Source: Purshia tridentata (Eukaryota; Streptophyta; Magnoliopsida; Rosales; Rosaceae). Taken from it: 64,000 nt of DNA. Each line of letters starts with the position of its first letter. The stretch's first letter is position 1. Under the pieces are notes generated by a model, which was not told the DNA's origin, did not search any database, and saw nothing but the letters and a program-made list of their open reading frames with translations. Both the position numbers and the translations under genes were made by a program. The stretch is taken from contig QANT01008649.1 in the NCBI GenBank assembly GCA_003254885.1, forward strand, positions 1-64,000, given 5' to 3'. Shown here one piece after another: positions 1 through 11,860 of the stretch.

Positions 1-2872
1 GCTAGCTGTATTTTCTTTTGTATTTTTTTTTTCCATTATGAAGTGTAGTCTTATAATTAAAATTGTTCATTTTCTAAATTACTTTTTAAAATTCATTCAT
101 ACAAAAAAGTAATTAAATCGAAAATCGTTTAATTATCTAATTATTATAAAATAAATAGACGGTTGTGGTAATATACAGTGATTTGTACACTTTAATGTGC
201 AAAGACGATCCCTTACTTATAATTTTTATAAAGGTTAATTGACTTTAAATACCAAATTTTAATAATTTTTTAGTTTAGGTACGAAAATTTAATAGCATTT
301 TAGATTAGATACTAGTTGAAAAGTCAAACATAATAATATAGTAAATGGCACTATAATTCACAAATATTACATCACATGCCACTATAATAATAATATATAT
401 ATTACATCCATACTATTACGTTAATTTATACTGTATTGTATTAAAACTAAAAAAAATAATTCAATCACATATTAACTGTTACTGTCTACAATTTAATTGT
501 GATTGTCTTGGTAAGTTGAAAAAGACAACTCACACCACTATACTAAGTATTATTTTGAATAAAAGTATTGATTTGACCTCTATTTATACTATATTGTAAT
601 ACAATTTCTCTTAAAAAAAAATTTCAATTCAGTTACAACCTAATTGTGACTATATCACATTTTAGCTGTGACTGTCATTCAGTCACAACTAAATTTGAAG
701 TTGATGTGTACAAGACATCGATCCCTTACTTATAATTTTTATAATCCCTATATTATTTAACAACAAAGTGTACAACATATGGTAATTTGTCATGCAACGA
801 AAAGGATCGATGTGTGGGCCTAATTTTCATTTTTATCCTTCAAGTTTCTGCATGCTTGCTTCTATTAGTTGCGCATTATTTTGATGATGAGGAAGAAGGG
901 AAGTTAGTAATTAAAGGTAATTTAGGACGATAATGCTTTCCGAGTCCCATTCCCTGGGCCATACCATTATTATGGCTCTTCATGTGCAACTCGACCCTAC
1001 ATCCCATTTCTAACTTCTCAGCATTAATTTATATGGGAAGCAATAATTATTGTCGCAATATCATCAACCTCATCATATTAATTAATAGTTAAATTCACAC
1101 TTGTTCAAAAGTACAACAAATAATTTTTTTAAAACTAATGAGAAAAATGATAAATTTGGTTCTTGAAAACACACTCAAAATATTATACGAACTAGATTGA
1201 TCATTATCCCATAAATTAATTAATACTTAGGTCATTTTATATCTATATTACAACTTATGCATAATACACAACAATTTGTATAAGAAACATTATTTCGTGC
1301 AAAATAGATAATTGATAGATATCAATGTATCACACACTATTGAAGCTTCTGTATTTTTATTTATTTGGTGTGGCCTCTAAAGCTTATGTCTTTAAAATGT
1401 TACACAACTAAACACTAATATAAAGTCTAAAGTGCAGCACCGACTTTATTGAGTTGGTAATCTAATCTCTGCTACCTGTATCAGATTGTCGCCGCTCCTC
1501 CGAAAGGCTAAAGTGGCCGTTGGTGGAAAACACCGTTGTGGTCGGCGAGCAGTTGGACACGTGTTCTCCTTTTATAGGTTTTGAAACTGGGCTTCGTCCA
1601 TTACATTTATGTATCAATTTTCTATTGCATGAAATTTTAAAGAAAATTATTAAAAATAAATATATACAAAGACAATACTTAATTGTTAAACTGTGGTCCT
1701 ATCTTTTGACTATACGCACTCTTGCCTGAAAGAGTCAGCATTTTTTTCAGCTCCTCCGGTCCATGAAGGCCCATTAATATATGTTGTCACGTGACTTGCC
1801 ACATGATGGCACATTACACGGTTCATCCTCATTTGACTAATCTCTCACAAACCATAAGAAGGTGTAGCTTCCACGTGATAGGCTACAATTATATGATGCC
1901 CTTCAACCACCATGACAATTACATATGAATTCGGGGACATATGGTTCTTGCACCAGATTATGGGCCACACTAATTGTTGGGCCTTAGTTTAATTTTAAGA
2001 TTTGATAATCGGTTACCGAACCGACCCAACATGGTAACCAAAGAATAGGTCAAAATGATCTATAACAAATAATTTGGACTAATTGCCTTTGTCAAACAAT
2101 GATAATGTATAAGATGTTTTTTCAATTTAAATAGTTATTATCGCACAGTAGTAATGATTACCACTGTGACAGTAGTCATTTCCGAACGTGCAGTGGTAAT
2201 TTTCGAACGTTTAATAAGTTTTACCGAGAGTTCAGTAAATATGTTGAGCGCTCAGCTCATTAAAGTGAATTGGCCAGTCATCTTATTTTTATAAGTAGGC
2301 CGGCCGATCATGGCCTTTGTCGCTTTGGAATCCTAATTTTTACATATGCATGATATAACTTAATGTTTTGTACTAGAAAAATGTAGGTGTAAAAGCTTTT
2401 AATGTTATCCAAAAGAGACAACTCTTCCATAAATCTAATTAGGTCACATTAGGTTAGCGTGTATAAAAAAATAGATTATATAAGTATGAGAATGATATTA
2501 AAAGTCTAGTTGATACCACATGGTATTCCTTTGTGGGAGGTGGGTTTGAGTTCAAAACTCATGAACAATAATTGTTAATAAAAAAGAGATATGTTGATAT
2601 TAAAAGATAGCAAGAATAAATAACAGTTTAGTATTGAATGATTACTAAATAGTAAATAATAGTAACACGGGGTTTATAACTCCAATGATAAAACTGAAAA
2701 TACTCATAAATCCCTACATTTATTCGACTTTCATTCACTACCTCATTTTAACATTAAAGAAAAAAAGAGAAATTGAGGAAGAAGTGCCGATTAATTGAGG
2801 CCTACCAGTACAACTCTACTACCACATTTGGGCATGGGCCAGTGAGGTAACTACTTAAAAGCCCAAGGTCGC
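1..2872. other. Intergenic region upstream of the GDSL gene
   Basis: AT-rich DNA with no coding region I can support. It holds a repeat-bounded segment (206-744), listed separately. A perfect 10-bp palindrome with a CACGTG G-box core lies at 1786-1795 and a second CACGTG near 1874, over 1 kb from the GDSL start, so a regulatory role is only possible. The short open frames here have no recognisable similarity and unremarkable codon use. Confidence 0.6.
206..744. repeat. Segment bounded by 26-bp direct repeats
   Basis: An identical 26-bp sequence occurs at 206-231 and 719-744 with about 490 bp between. Sequence just upstream of each copy is also related (a GTACA...AAGAC-like stretch), so this is more likely an old duplication or repeat-mediated insertion than a transposase-type target duplication. 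The intervening DNA begins with a 28-bp stretch (232-259) identical to 38513-38540 inside the element at 37.5-38.8 kb, which marks it as part of a dispersed repeat. Its family is not recognised. Confidence 0.55.
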
Positions 2873-3034
2873 AACTTCAACTACTTTAACCGTCCCTTTA
2901 CCCGCCAAAACCTTCCTCACTGTGTCTTTGTCCAAAACACTGAGACTATGGCGAACTTCAACTACTTTAACCGTCCCTTTACCCGCCAAAACCTTCCTCA
3001 CTCTGTCTTTGTCCAAAACACTGAGACTATGGCG
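2873..3034 (+). repeat. Tandem 81-bp duplication spanning the GDSL start codon
   Basis: Positions 2873-2953 and 2954-3034 are two head-to-tail copies of an 81-bp unit with about one internal difference besides the boundaries. Each copy ends with the context around an ATG (2948 and 3029). As 81 is 27 codons without a stop, the upstream ATG is in frame with the downstream one, so former 5' leader sequence is readable as 27 extra N-terminal residues. Confidence 0.9.
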
Positions 3035-5864
3035 ATCAATCTTCTTGTTTCTTTAGTCTCCATTCTCATCTCCACCGTTGCTTCACAGCCAACTGCTCCG
3101 CCATACCCACAAGAACTCATCAACGCCCACATTACCGCTTTTCCACCTCCTTCTTCTTCTTCAATCTCTCAGACCCCGACATCATCTTCAACAACACCAC
3201 AGGCTCCTCTGGTCCCTGCGTTCTTCGTCATCGGCGACTCCTCCGTCGACTGCGGTACCAACAATTTCCTCGGGACCTTCGTGTTAGGATCGATTAGATA
3301 GAATGGGAAAAACACAAACTCAAACCAATAAAGAAATAGGCAAGAGAAAAAAATGTAAATAAGGACACCAAGGATTTAACGTGGTTCGGCAGTGTGCCTA
3401 CGTCCACGGGCAGCGATATTAGAATAACTCCACTATATCAAATAATGGGTACAACGGAAAGATCTTACCAAGTCTAAGAACAAGACTTGATGAACACCTA
3501 GAGAGTACAAGAGGAATCACCACTTCTTCAAGCTATGAACACCTTGAAGGAAACACCAAAAGAAATACTTCACTTCTCTCACACTCTCTCTTTCTCTATA
3601 CTCTCACTCCTCACTTTGAGTGGTAGTCGGAATGCAATTAGCTTGATTGCTTCAATTGCTTGATTTTAAATGCCAAGCCTCATCCTCCTTTTATAGCCAT
3701 GGATGGATCCTTCTAGCAACTTGGACAATTGATTAGTCTCTAGATATTTCCACAAATTTCTAGCTACTAGGAGAATTGATTAGTCTCTAGATATTTCCAC
3801 AAGTTTCTAGCTTGCACCAATATTCAACATTTGTGGAGTTCTCTAGATAATTCCACCAACTTAAGAATGGGGAGTATTCTACAAGCTTCTATAGAACATG
3901 GGCTGGATATTTAATTAGCCCAACACTTCGCTCGTGCCGACCGCCTCCCTTACGGCCGAGACTTCGACACGCACGGCCCTACCGGGAGGTTCTGCAATGG
4001 CAGAATTCCTGTTGATTATCTTGGTAATGTGCTTCTTTAAACACCACCCTTTTCTTGCATAGTGGGAAGTTCTAAATTCTAATGTTCTTTTTGTTATCTG
4101 GGTTATATCTGTGTTCTTGGTTAATTTCATGTCAATGATTTCGTTTGTTGGTTTTTTTCTTGGAACCCCAAATATTCGTTTCTTGAAGGAATAAAATGAG
4201 TTGTCAATGTGTTTTCTTGAACAAAATTTGTGGCAAAGTCAAAACTTGATTGTTGAGAGTAGGATGTTTCTTTGTAAGGTGTGTGTGTGTTTGATGAACT
4301 GGCTTAGCTAGCAAAATTTTCTCTTACAAGGGTTTTGTTTGTGGAATTTTCTATCAGCACTCCGTCTTGGGCTTCCTTTTGTACCGAGTTTTCTTGGGCA
4401 GACTGGAAGAGTTGAAGATATGGTTCATGGAGTGAATTATGCATCTGCTGGTGCTGGCATTATATTCACGAGTGGGTCGGAATTGGTATGCTTAATTATG
4501 CTATTTAGTCAGAATGCCTTTCAAGCTTGTAATATATTTTTCATTTAATCATGCTTTTAGCTGTTCAGTAATAAGGTCTTCATTTATATGGTTTGATTGT
4601 AGAATTTTTAGGCTTTTTGATTGGTAGTCAATAGGGCAGACGATATGGAACTTGGGATCTGCTATATCCACTTCAATTTTAATCTGCAATGTGATTTCAT
4701 AGTTTTTATTTTTTTATTTTTTTCCTTCATGTTTATTTAGCAAAGCTTAAGTAGAATTGATTCCCCTTCATTCAAGCTTCTTGTCTATTAAGGGAATCTA
4801 GAGCATTATGTTTTGAATAGCTTCCACTCTTCTGGGTTATTCCAACTCATCAAAACCATTACTGGTGTAATTTTTTCTACAGGGTCAACATGTTTCCTTC
4901 TCTCAGCAAATTCAGCAGTTTACAGATACCTATCAGCAGTTTGTACTAAGTATGGGGGAACAAGCTGCAATTGATCTCATCTCAAATTCATTGCTTTACA
5001 TTTCAATTGGAATCAATGACTATATACATTACTACTTGCGTAATGTATCCAATGTGCAAAATCTGTATTTGCCGTGGAGATTCAATCAGTTCTTAGCATC
5101 AACTGTGAAGCAGGAAATTAAGGTGATTTCCTAATTGTACTCTGATTCCAACCTATTGTTGTGTATATGATGATGGTTTCTAAAATAGTGTCCCAGTTTG
5201 GAGTCTAACTCATTACTTAGAGATCTCAATTTACTCCGATTTTCTGACTTCAAAAGTTGCCTTTTATATGTTGTCATGGTGGTACAGAACTTGTACAGCA
5301 TAAATGTCAACAAGGTGGTTATCATGGGGTTGGCACCTATAGGATGTGCTCCACACTATTTATGCCAGTACAGAATGAAGGATGGACAGTGTGTTGAGGA
5401 GATCAACAACATGGTAATGGAGTTCAACTTTGTCATGAGGTATATGATTGAGGGGCTAGGTGAAGAGCTTCCTGATTCAAATATCATCTTCTGCGATGTG
5501 TTCGAAGGTTCCATGGATATAATAAAGAACCACGAACGTTATGGTGAGCGGTTTTCTAAACTTCTTCCTCCCATTTTACCAAATCTGTTATTGGTGTGCA
5601 CATCTAATGCTCTGAATTATGCTTTATTGTTCAGGTTTCAAGGTCACTACCGATGCTTGCTGTGGGTTGGGAGACTACAAGGGTTTTATCATGTGTATGT
5701 CACCAGAAATGGCTTGCAGTAATGCCTCTAACCATATCTGGTGGGACCAATTTCATCCAACTGATGCAGTCAATGCCATCCTAGCTGACAATGTCTGGAA
5801 TGGCCTGCACACAAATATGTGCTATCCCCTGAACTTGAGGGATATGGTAGCAGTGAACTCCTAA
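3029..5864 (+). pseudogene. GDSL esterase/lipase gene interrupted by a solo LTR
   Basis: Secreted GDSL-type serine esterase/lipase of plants (SGNH hydrolase fold). Coding parts are 3029-3281 and 3931-4023 (one exon split by the LTR), 4358-4485, 4883-5122, 5288-5543 and 5635-5864. All introns are GT-AG, and the host exons sum to 1200 nt (399 codons), normal for the family. Visible motifs: hydrophobic signal peptide after Met at 3029; block I with the nucleophile in GDSSVDCGTNN; block III GINDY; block V catalytic Asp/His in DQFHPTD. The in-frame ATG at 2948 comes from the 81-bp duplication, and 3029 puts the signal peptide at the N terminus. As it stands, translation from either ATG runs into the LTR and stops a few codons later, leaving only block I, so this copy should be non-functional. 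Downstream exons are fully open, which suggests a recent disruption. It most resembles Arabidopsis At1g71250 as I remember it. Confidence 0.85.
3282..3925. mobile_element. Solo LTR (probably Ty1/Copia type)
   Basis: A 644-bp insert begins TGTTAGG and ends CCCAACA (near-perfect inverted ends with TG...CA termini). It is flanked by a perfect 5-bp target duplication CTTCG (3277-3281 and 3926-3930). No internal retrotransposon domain, primer-binding site or second LTR is present, so it is a solo LTR left by LTR-LTR recombination. An internal stretch near 3378-3415 resembles a GTGGTTCGGC...CTACGTCCACGG motif that I associate with plant Copia LTRs; family assignment is tentative. Intact ends and identical target duplications suggest a young insertion, but a single LTR cannot be dated by LTR divergence. 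Confidence 0.85.
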
Positions 5865-6165
5865 AGATTGGATGGAGAAGCTGCAACAATGGCCATACTC
5901 TAATGAATCCAAGATCCAATGGAGAAGCTCCAAAGGTACTCCTGGAAATCTTTTTGGTACCTATACTTTCTGCATCAAGTACTGATGAGATTAAAGTGTA
6001 CCACCTACGCAAGCATGTAACACCTGCTTGGAAACATGACTGATCGAGATTGTGAAATTTTCTTGTACATATCAGAATATAAGTGACATCACCAAATTGT
6101 TGAGTGATGTATTTTGGCAAATAAATGTGCATTTTCTTGTTTTTGGTAATGCAATGGGATCCAAT

Positions 6166-7637
6166 TTAAAGGTAGTTGTTAGTGTCATCTTCAGTGTCTG
6201 TTCTCAGCACAAAACTGGGAAAAGCAGTTGTGATGTCCCTGCATTAAATGAAATATAAGATCTGATATTGTTACGAGGTTTCTAATAGTAATTGACAATG
6301 CAGAGAATTGAGGTAAGTGGAGAATTACTTCAGGTATGGAATTGTCATGTTCTTCAATAAGGATGGATTGCGATCCACAAATTCCTTCCACTCTTCCAGA
6401 TCAATCTTTCCATCTCCATTTAAATCTGCTTCCTCAAACGTCTACGAATTCCAAAGCAAAAGATGTACTTAATTTTTACATGATCAGACACAGTACCATG
6501 TAGCACCAATTTGCATGCCTTACCTTATCAATAATGGCATCAACAATGTCATCAGATAGGAACAAGTCTGACTCTTTCAGAAGCGCCAAAACCATCTCTT
6601 TGACCTTTCACCAAGTAAGCAAAGGATGAGCACTTCTTGTGTATAACTACTAATTCAATCAAATGCTTGAAGTCAAAATAAGCTCTGATGAATCTTCTCA
6701 CGGTGTCAAATTTTATGCATGATTTTTGCTCACCACCTTTAATTGGTGCCCTTTCCACTTAATGTTAAATGTTATTATCCGTTTAGGACAGAACAAGAAC
6801 TAGGATTTGAAAGTGACCATTTACCTCCTCGCGTTCGATGAAGCCTGTCTGCCATATATCATACAACTGAAATGCAACTGCCACATCAAATGTCAAAGTT
6901 TTAATACAATCTTTACATGCATATTGCACACACATTCAGATAAAAATGTGCAGAATCGCATACATGAAACTTTTTCTGCTTGGGGTGCTTCTGGATGAAA
7001 GACACTTAGACATCGAACAAACTCTTCAAATTCTATTACCCCATCATGTTTTGAGTCAAACATGTGGAAAATCTATGCCAAGATAAGTTGTCCCCAGAAA
7101 ATAAACAGAATTGTTGGAATGGCAATAAAAGATCAGCATTCCAAATTTAGAAAAAAATAAGTTACCAATCACAGTTCAATTGTTAATGTCAAAGACTCTA
7201 AAACTTAAGTCAAGGAAGCTCACCCTGTCTGCAAAGAGACTTTGTATTTTGCTGTTTCTGAATAATCCGAGTTGAAACTCTTCCTGGAAACAAAGTGTAG
7301 AAAATGAATCCATACCACCAAATGAGAAGCTTATAACTTAAACTAGTAATAATGGTTTCTGAAACGAAGAGATGAAAACTTACTTTGCTTATAAGCCCAT
7401 CATCAACTATAGAACTGCTTAACTTCCTGAACAGCTCATTCAAAGTCTCAATCTCAATCACCTTAACTGCAAAAACCAAGAATGTAATGCACAAAGAATA
7501 ATGAAGTGAAACCCAAGATAGAAAATTGCACCCAAGAACAAGTAAATGAAAACAAAATGAAGCTTACAACATGTTTGAGCAGCAAGAACAGCTGCGTTTT
7601 CGCATTCAAGTCGCTGCTTCATGCAGACACAGCCCAT
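6166..7637 (-). CDS. Calcineurin B-like calcium sensor (CBL), copy A
   Basis: Ca2+ sensor that recruits CIPK kinases to membranes. Eight coding exons on the minus strand: 7637-7568, 7466-7384, 7283-7224, 7072-6964, 6877-6825, 6604-6524, 6441-6329, 6238-6166; 642 nt, 213 aa, the usual CBL size. The N terminus MGCVC is a classic N-myristoylation (Gly2) plus S-acylation (Cys3) site. EF1 is the atypical CBL loop (about 40-54), EF2 starts at Asp77, EF3 at Asp114, EF4 ([12 protein letters not shown]) at Asp158. The C terminus carries the FPSF motif (196-199), whose Ser is a CIPK phosphorylation site in characterised CBLs. Sequence is closest to the CBL4/SOS3-CBL5-CBL8 group. Its 3' end faces the GDSL gene about 300 bp away. 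Copy B lies about 1.75 kb upstream with the same exon sizes except the first and last, so the two are tandem duplicates. Confidence 0.92.
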
Positions 7638-9383
7638 CAAAAACGCCTTATGTGAACGAAAGTTGTGTTCTTTGAGGAGAATTGGTATACCGTAAAATAA
7701 ATGTTAAATATAGGATGGATACAAAACTTTCCTAGAGTTCAGATAGCTTGCAATGTGAGAGCCTGTTAGCTGTACAAAATGTGCCTTTAAAAAGTGTTAA
7801 GGTCCTAAGGAACTATTAAACTTTTGGATTTTAATTACATTTTATAACTTTGTAACCGTCGGATACTTTATTTGCTCATGGATGCTTGTGCCTGACTCGC
7901 TTTTCCTAATGTTTTCTTACGCCATATTGAACTGAACTGGACTGAACCATACTTAAACGTATTAGACTAGACATGAACTATACTTGATTGTATTGAACTA
8001 CACTGTATTGTACTATGCAGACATGGATTTAAATTATGGGACCTTATTATTTAGGCTGAATTCACTATTTTTATGGCCCATGTTGAAAGAAATGTATGAT
8101 CATAACTTATCATACAGATAGATGCTAATTTGACATAAAAGTAGAGACTAGTGCTGCATGCACTTAATATCCTTTATTCATATTCACCAATTTGGTGAAA
8201 AGTTCGTGTGATAATGTGGAGTGTTGTCCCATATTAAAAAAGTAAAACCTTGCATAGTAGCTTATAAAACTCTTGAGCTACTTCTGCTATTGTCAATTAA
8301 TTTTGGAATAGATGCTTAAATTCTTTTTATGGTATTTCAGTTCGAACTTATGCTTATTAAACAGGTGCACATGCCTTGATTGAAGAAGATAACAAAATTC
8401 CACATTAATGGTCATGGTTTCTTCTATTTGAATTTGGAATCTGGTTTTCTTTTTGGTGGTAGTAGTTGCTGGAAATGGATAGCTTATTCAGTTAAGGACA
8501 TAAGTTCCCTTTAATACATTCCTTTAACCATTAAAGTTAGGGATGATACATAAGACAAGTTCTGAAATTGAATTTATAAATTTTATATTACAAAAGTACA
8601 AAACATAGTAATATAAATGATTTAATAAATAGAAAGAAAAACCAAATTAATTAATTTAAAAGTCACAGGCAAGTCTGGCGAATTTTCAATAGTCTACATT
8701 TTCTTTGATTATGGGAGGCAAGACCCTTTTGGGAAAAGCCTTGTGAACGACGAGAGTCGTGGACGTATGAAACAGAATATTGTCAATAGTAAGTTAATAA
8801 ACAAATACATAGTGCTTCATTGACAAAATAACACCCACATGTACCAAATTTGCTATTTTAAAAGTGTTTTCAATATAAAAGTTCATTAGTAATAGTTCAG
8901 GTGAATCTCTGATCGTGTTTAACATTTAAATCTTCTTAGCAAAGAAAAAATGTTTAATTCTAGAACATCTAGGGGTGTATCAATATATATATATATATAT
9001 ATATATATTTCTTAAGTCACACAGAAAAAAGTTCCACAAAGTTGGGAAACAATGGGCCATCCAACTAAAAGAAAAATGGGGGATGATTATAACAATCTAA
9101 ACTAAAATTTACACCATATGAGCAATAAACAGTTAAGTTACACAACCCACCATGTGAAAAGAGTGAAGTGTTTCCTTTAGTACAGAAACAGAATACACCA
9201 CGCCTTGCTTGATCTCAATATAGGAGGCTATGCCGTGGAGTGGTCTTAATAGTTTATTTTCTTTGGCTCCTTTCATCCTCTATGTGCTGCATAAGCTGTA
9301 ATCAACAGAGTACCATGCCCTACACTGGCTAGCTACTCGATGTGTGCAGTGTCAGGTATCTTTGCAATACAATTATATGATAT
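7638..9383. other. Intergenic region between the two CBL genes
   Basis: Serves as promoter and leader of CBL copy A and 3' flank of copy B. No further gene is supported. Near 7925-8010 there is a degenerate run of TGAACTG/TGTATTGAACT-like units. A short AT dinucleotide array lies at 8983-9009. Confidence 0.6.
8983..9009. repeat. (AT)n microsatellite
   Basis: About 13 AT units in the intergenic DNA between the CBL copies. Simple-sequence repeat, likely length-polymorphic. Confidence 0.9.
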
Positions 9384-11860
9384 CTAATCTTGAACTTCAG
9401 TGTTGAGCACAAAGCTAGGAAATGCCATAGTTATGTCCCTAGAAAACAAAAACCAAGCTTAAAGACATGAAACTCATGATGAAATGTGTTGTGAATTAGC
9501 ATCTTAAGTTAGCTGAAAAAGACAAAGCAATTCATGTTTGGATAGTTGGTTGTTAATCACTACTTTCTCTATGGGCTGCATGTTTTACTTCTCAAGCCAT
9601 CCAGGACCATAGGCAAGAACAAAGAGTTATATAAGTTGTGTCTTTATGAGACCACTAGGACCAGCCTCTTACATTGCCAACACTCATTAGCAAATAATAT
9701 TTCTTGTTGCAATGTATGGTTATCTGTTAAGAATAGGTAGCTGACGAGAAATAAAGCTAAAGATCGATGAAAGAAACCTAGTGTCAAATAGATAGATGAA
9801 AGAAACCAGTGCTGGTGAGATTAACAGACTTTGGGACTCACTTTAGATATGGAAGAGTCATATTCTTTATAAGAGAAGGATGCTTTGCTACATATTCCTT
9901 CCACTCTTCTTGATCAATTTTACCGTCTCCGTTTAAATCTGCCTCCATCATTGTCTTTTGAAAAACACAGTATAATTAGATAGAATAATGATAAAATAGA
10001 ATGCATAAACATGTGTAGAATAATCAAAACCTTATTGATAATTGATTCGACAACATCATCAGCAAGTGACAGATCTGATTCACTCAAAAGGGCTAACACC
10101 ATCTCCTTCACCTTCCATGGTAGTATTATCCACAACATAGAGAAGTAGAAAGAATCAGATTTGCAGAAATTTCATCCTTTAAAAGATGAACAAAAGATGT
10201 GGAAACAAGGGATTATGTGAGAACATTTCAATATAGCCTACACATTAATAAGTACTGGGGAATCACAATGTACCATACATGAAAATTTTGTTGACAAACA
10301 TTGACAGTGCCAGTTAACTTAAGTTTACAAAAGATGCATTGCTCCATTTGTTGATGGAATTAATCATTAAGAATGAGCAAGAGTAAGAGACTCTAAAGTA
10401 TGAAAATTGATGTGCTAATTAACCACAATTTTCAATTTTCTTGAAGGAAACGTGTTCAAGAAGAAAATAGCAGGGGATTCACCTCATCACGCTCAATGTA
10501 GCCAGTCTGTCGTAGATCATACAATCTAAATGCAACTGCAAAGTATATACTTTCACAGTTTAGTGGTCATAAATATGCTTGATATTGTAGTGGAAAAGAC
10601 GCATCTCTTCTATGCACACTATATACAGGAAAAAAAGAAAAAAGCAACAAAAGAAGAAAAATTATTATCTCCTATAATGGCATGATACTATCATACATGA
10701 AATTTTGTCTGCTTCAGAAGCATTTGGGTGAAAAATGCTTAATGACCGAACGAATTCTCCAAATGCAATAACCCCATTATGCTTGATATCAAACAAATCA
10801 AATACCTGCAATAATAATTTGCAAATTGTTAGCATATATCTTAAAATTCTAATTGGATTTATTTTCTTATTCTAGAATAGAATTATTACGGGTAAAAAGT
10901 CTTATTATTTAAGTAACTCTTCCTGCTGCAATCAACATAAAGGCCTTCTCTTTTTTGTGTGGAAGGTCAGAAATTTTGCACTCACTTTAATGTAGCATGC
11001 AAAAATTTGATCCACAGTGGACAAACTCACAAACACAAACTTCAAAACAAGAAAATTCAGTATATAAATAAAAAACACACACCCTGTCTGCAAAAAGATT
11101 CTGCGTACTGCTGCTTTTAAATAGTGCAAACTGGAATTCTTCCTGTTCAGATCATGTCAAAGATTCAGTGCAAGGCATTGTAAGAAAATGAAAGTTTTGA
11201 AGGTTCTATATCAACCTTCAATTATATAAACTATAGCTTTCAGAATGCAGAGCAAACATTGAGTCATCACTAGAAATATATCAAAGACTTACAATGCAAC
11301 CTTAGCCAGCAATACCTTGTGGAGAAGACCATCGTTGGTTATGGAACTGCTTAGTTTCTTAAACAGTTCATACAAGGCCTCCACTTCATTTACACTAACT
11401 GTCAAATAATTGAAGTACCAACAAGTTTTAGAAATTTCAATTTTCGAGATTACGATCAGCCATATGATCCGTACAAACACTTATTATAAGCTTTCCATAC
11501 ACTAGAACATATACAACAAATTCAAACAGATAATTATCAGTTGCTCAGTTACTTAATTAACTTTTATGGTGGTACAGCCTTGCTCCTAAGCAAACCCAAC
11601 ACAAGTGAAAGAGAAAGGAATTCTAATAACGATGAACCAAGCAATATCATACAATAGAGATAGAAACGTATATGCACGGCATCAAACATAATGGCTTCAT
11701 AAGAACAATGCCGGAGATAGATATTGCAGTGCATAGTAGGTAATTAAAGCAACTCTTGAAGTTTCAACTTACAAGCAGTTTCTGAAGCAAGAACAGTAGG
11801 CTCCTCATACCCTGTTCTATGTCTATGGACTTTGGAACTCTTCAAGCAAAAGCAGTGCAT
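9384..11860 (-). CDS. Calcineurin B-like calcium sensor (CBL), copy B, lacking Gly2
   Basis: Second tandem CBL. Eight coding exons: 11860-11773, 11398-11316, 11142-11083, 10805-10697, 10535-10483, 10111-10031, 9954-9842, 9438-9384; 642 nt, 213 aa. EF-hand loops lie near residues 47-60, 83-94 ([12 protein letters not shown]), 120-131 and 164-175 ([12 protein letters not shown]); FPSF is at 202-205. The start reads MHCFC where family members read MGCFC/MGCVC: codon 2 is CAC (His), so N-myristoylation is not expected, although Cys3 and Cys5 remain. An in-frame ATG four codons upstream (11872) would give MPGFMHCFC, which cannot be myristoylated either; an in-frame stop lies six codons before that ATG. 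Exons 2-7 match copy A in length and phase. EF2 loop position 9, often Glu in this family, is Ala here. I infer a cytosolic or differently anchored sensor, or decay of this copy. Confidence 0.9.

Noticed and set aside
2490-2585. Possible tRNA-derived SINE remnant (GGTTTGAGTTCAAAACTC-like B box)
   Set aside because: No clear A box, tail or flanking duplication; a similarly weak B box near 57934 was rejected for the same reason.
3282-3925. Full-length or miniature (TRIM) retrotransposon in the GDSL exon
   Set aside because: No second LTR, primer-binding site or polypurine tract was found between the target duplications, so solo LTR is the simplest reading.
8983-9009. CRISPR-like or satellite array
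   Set aside because: Only a simple AT dinucleotide run; no spaced repeats of that kind occur anywhere in the window.
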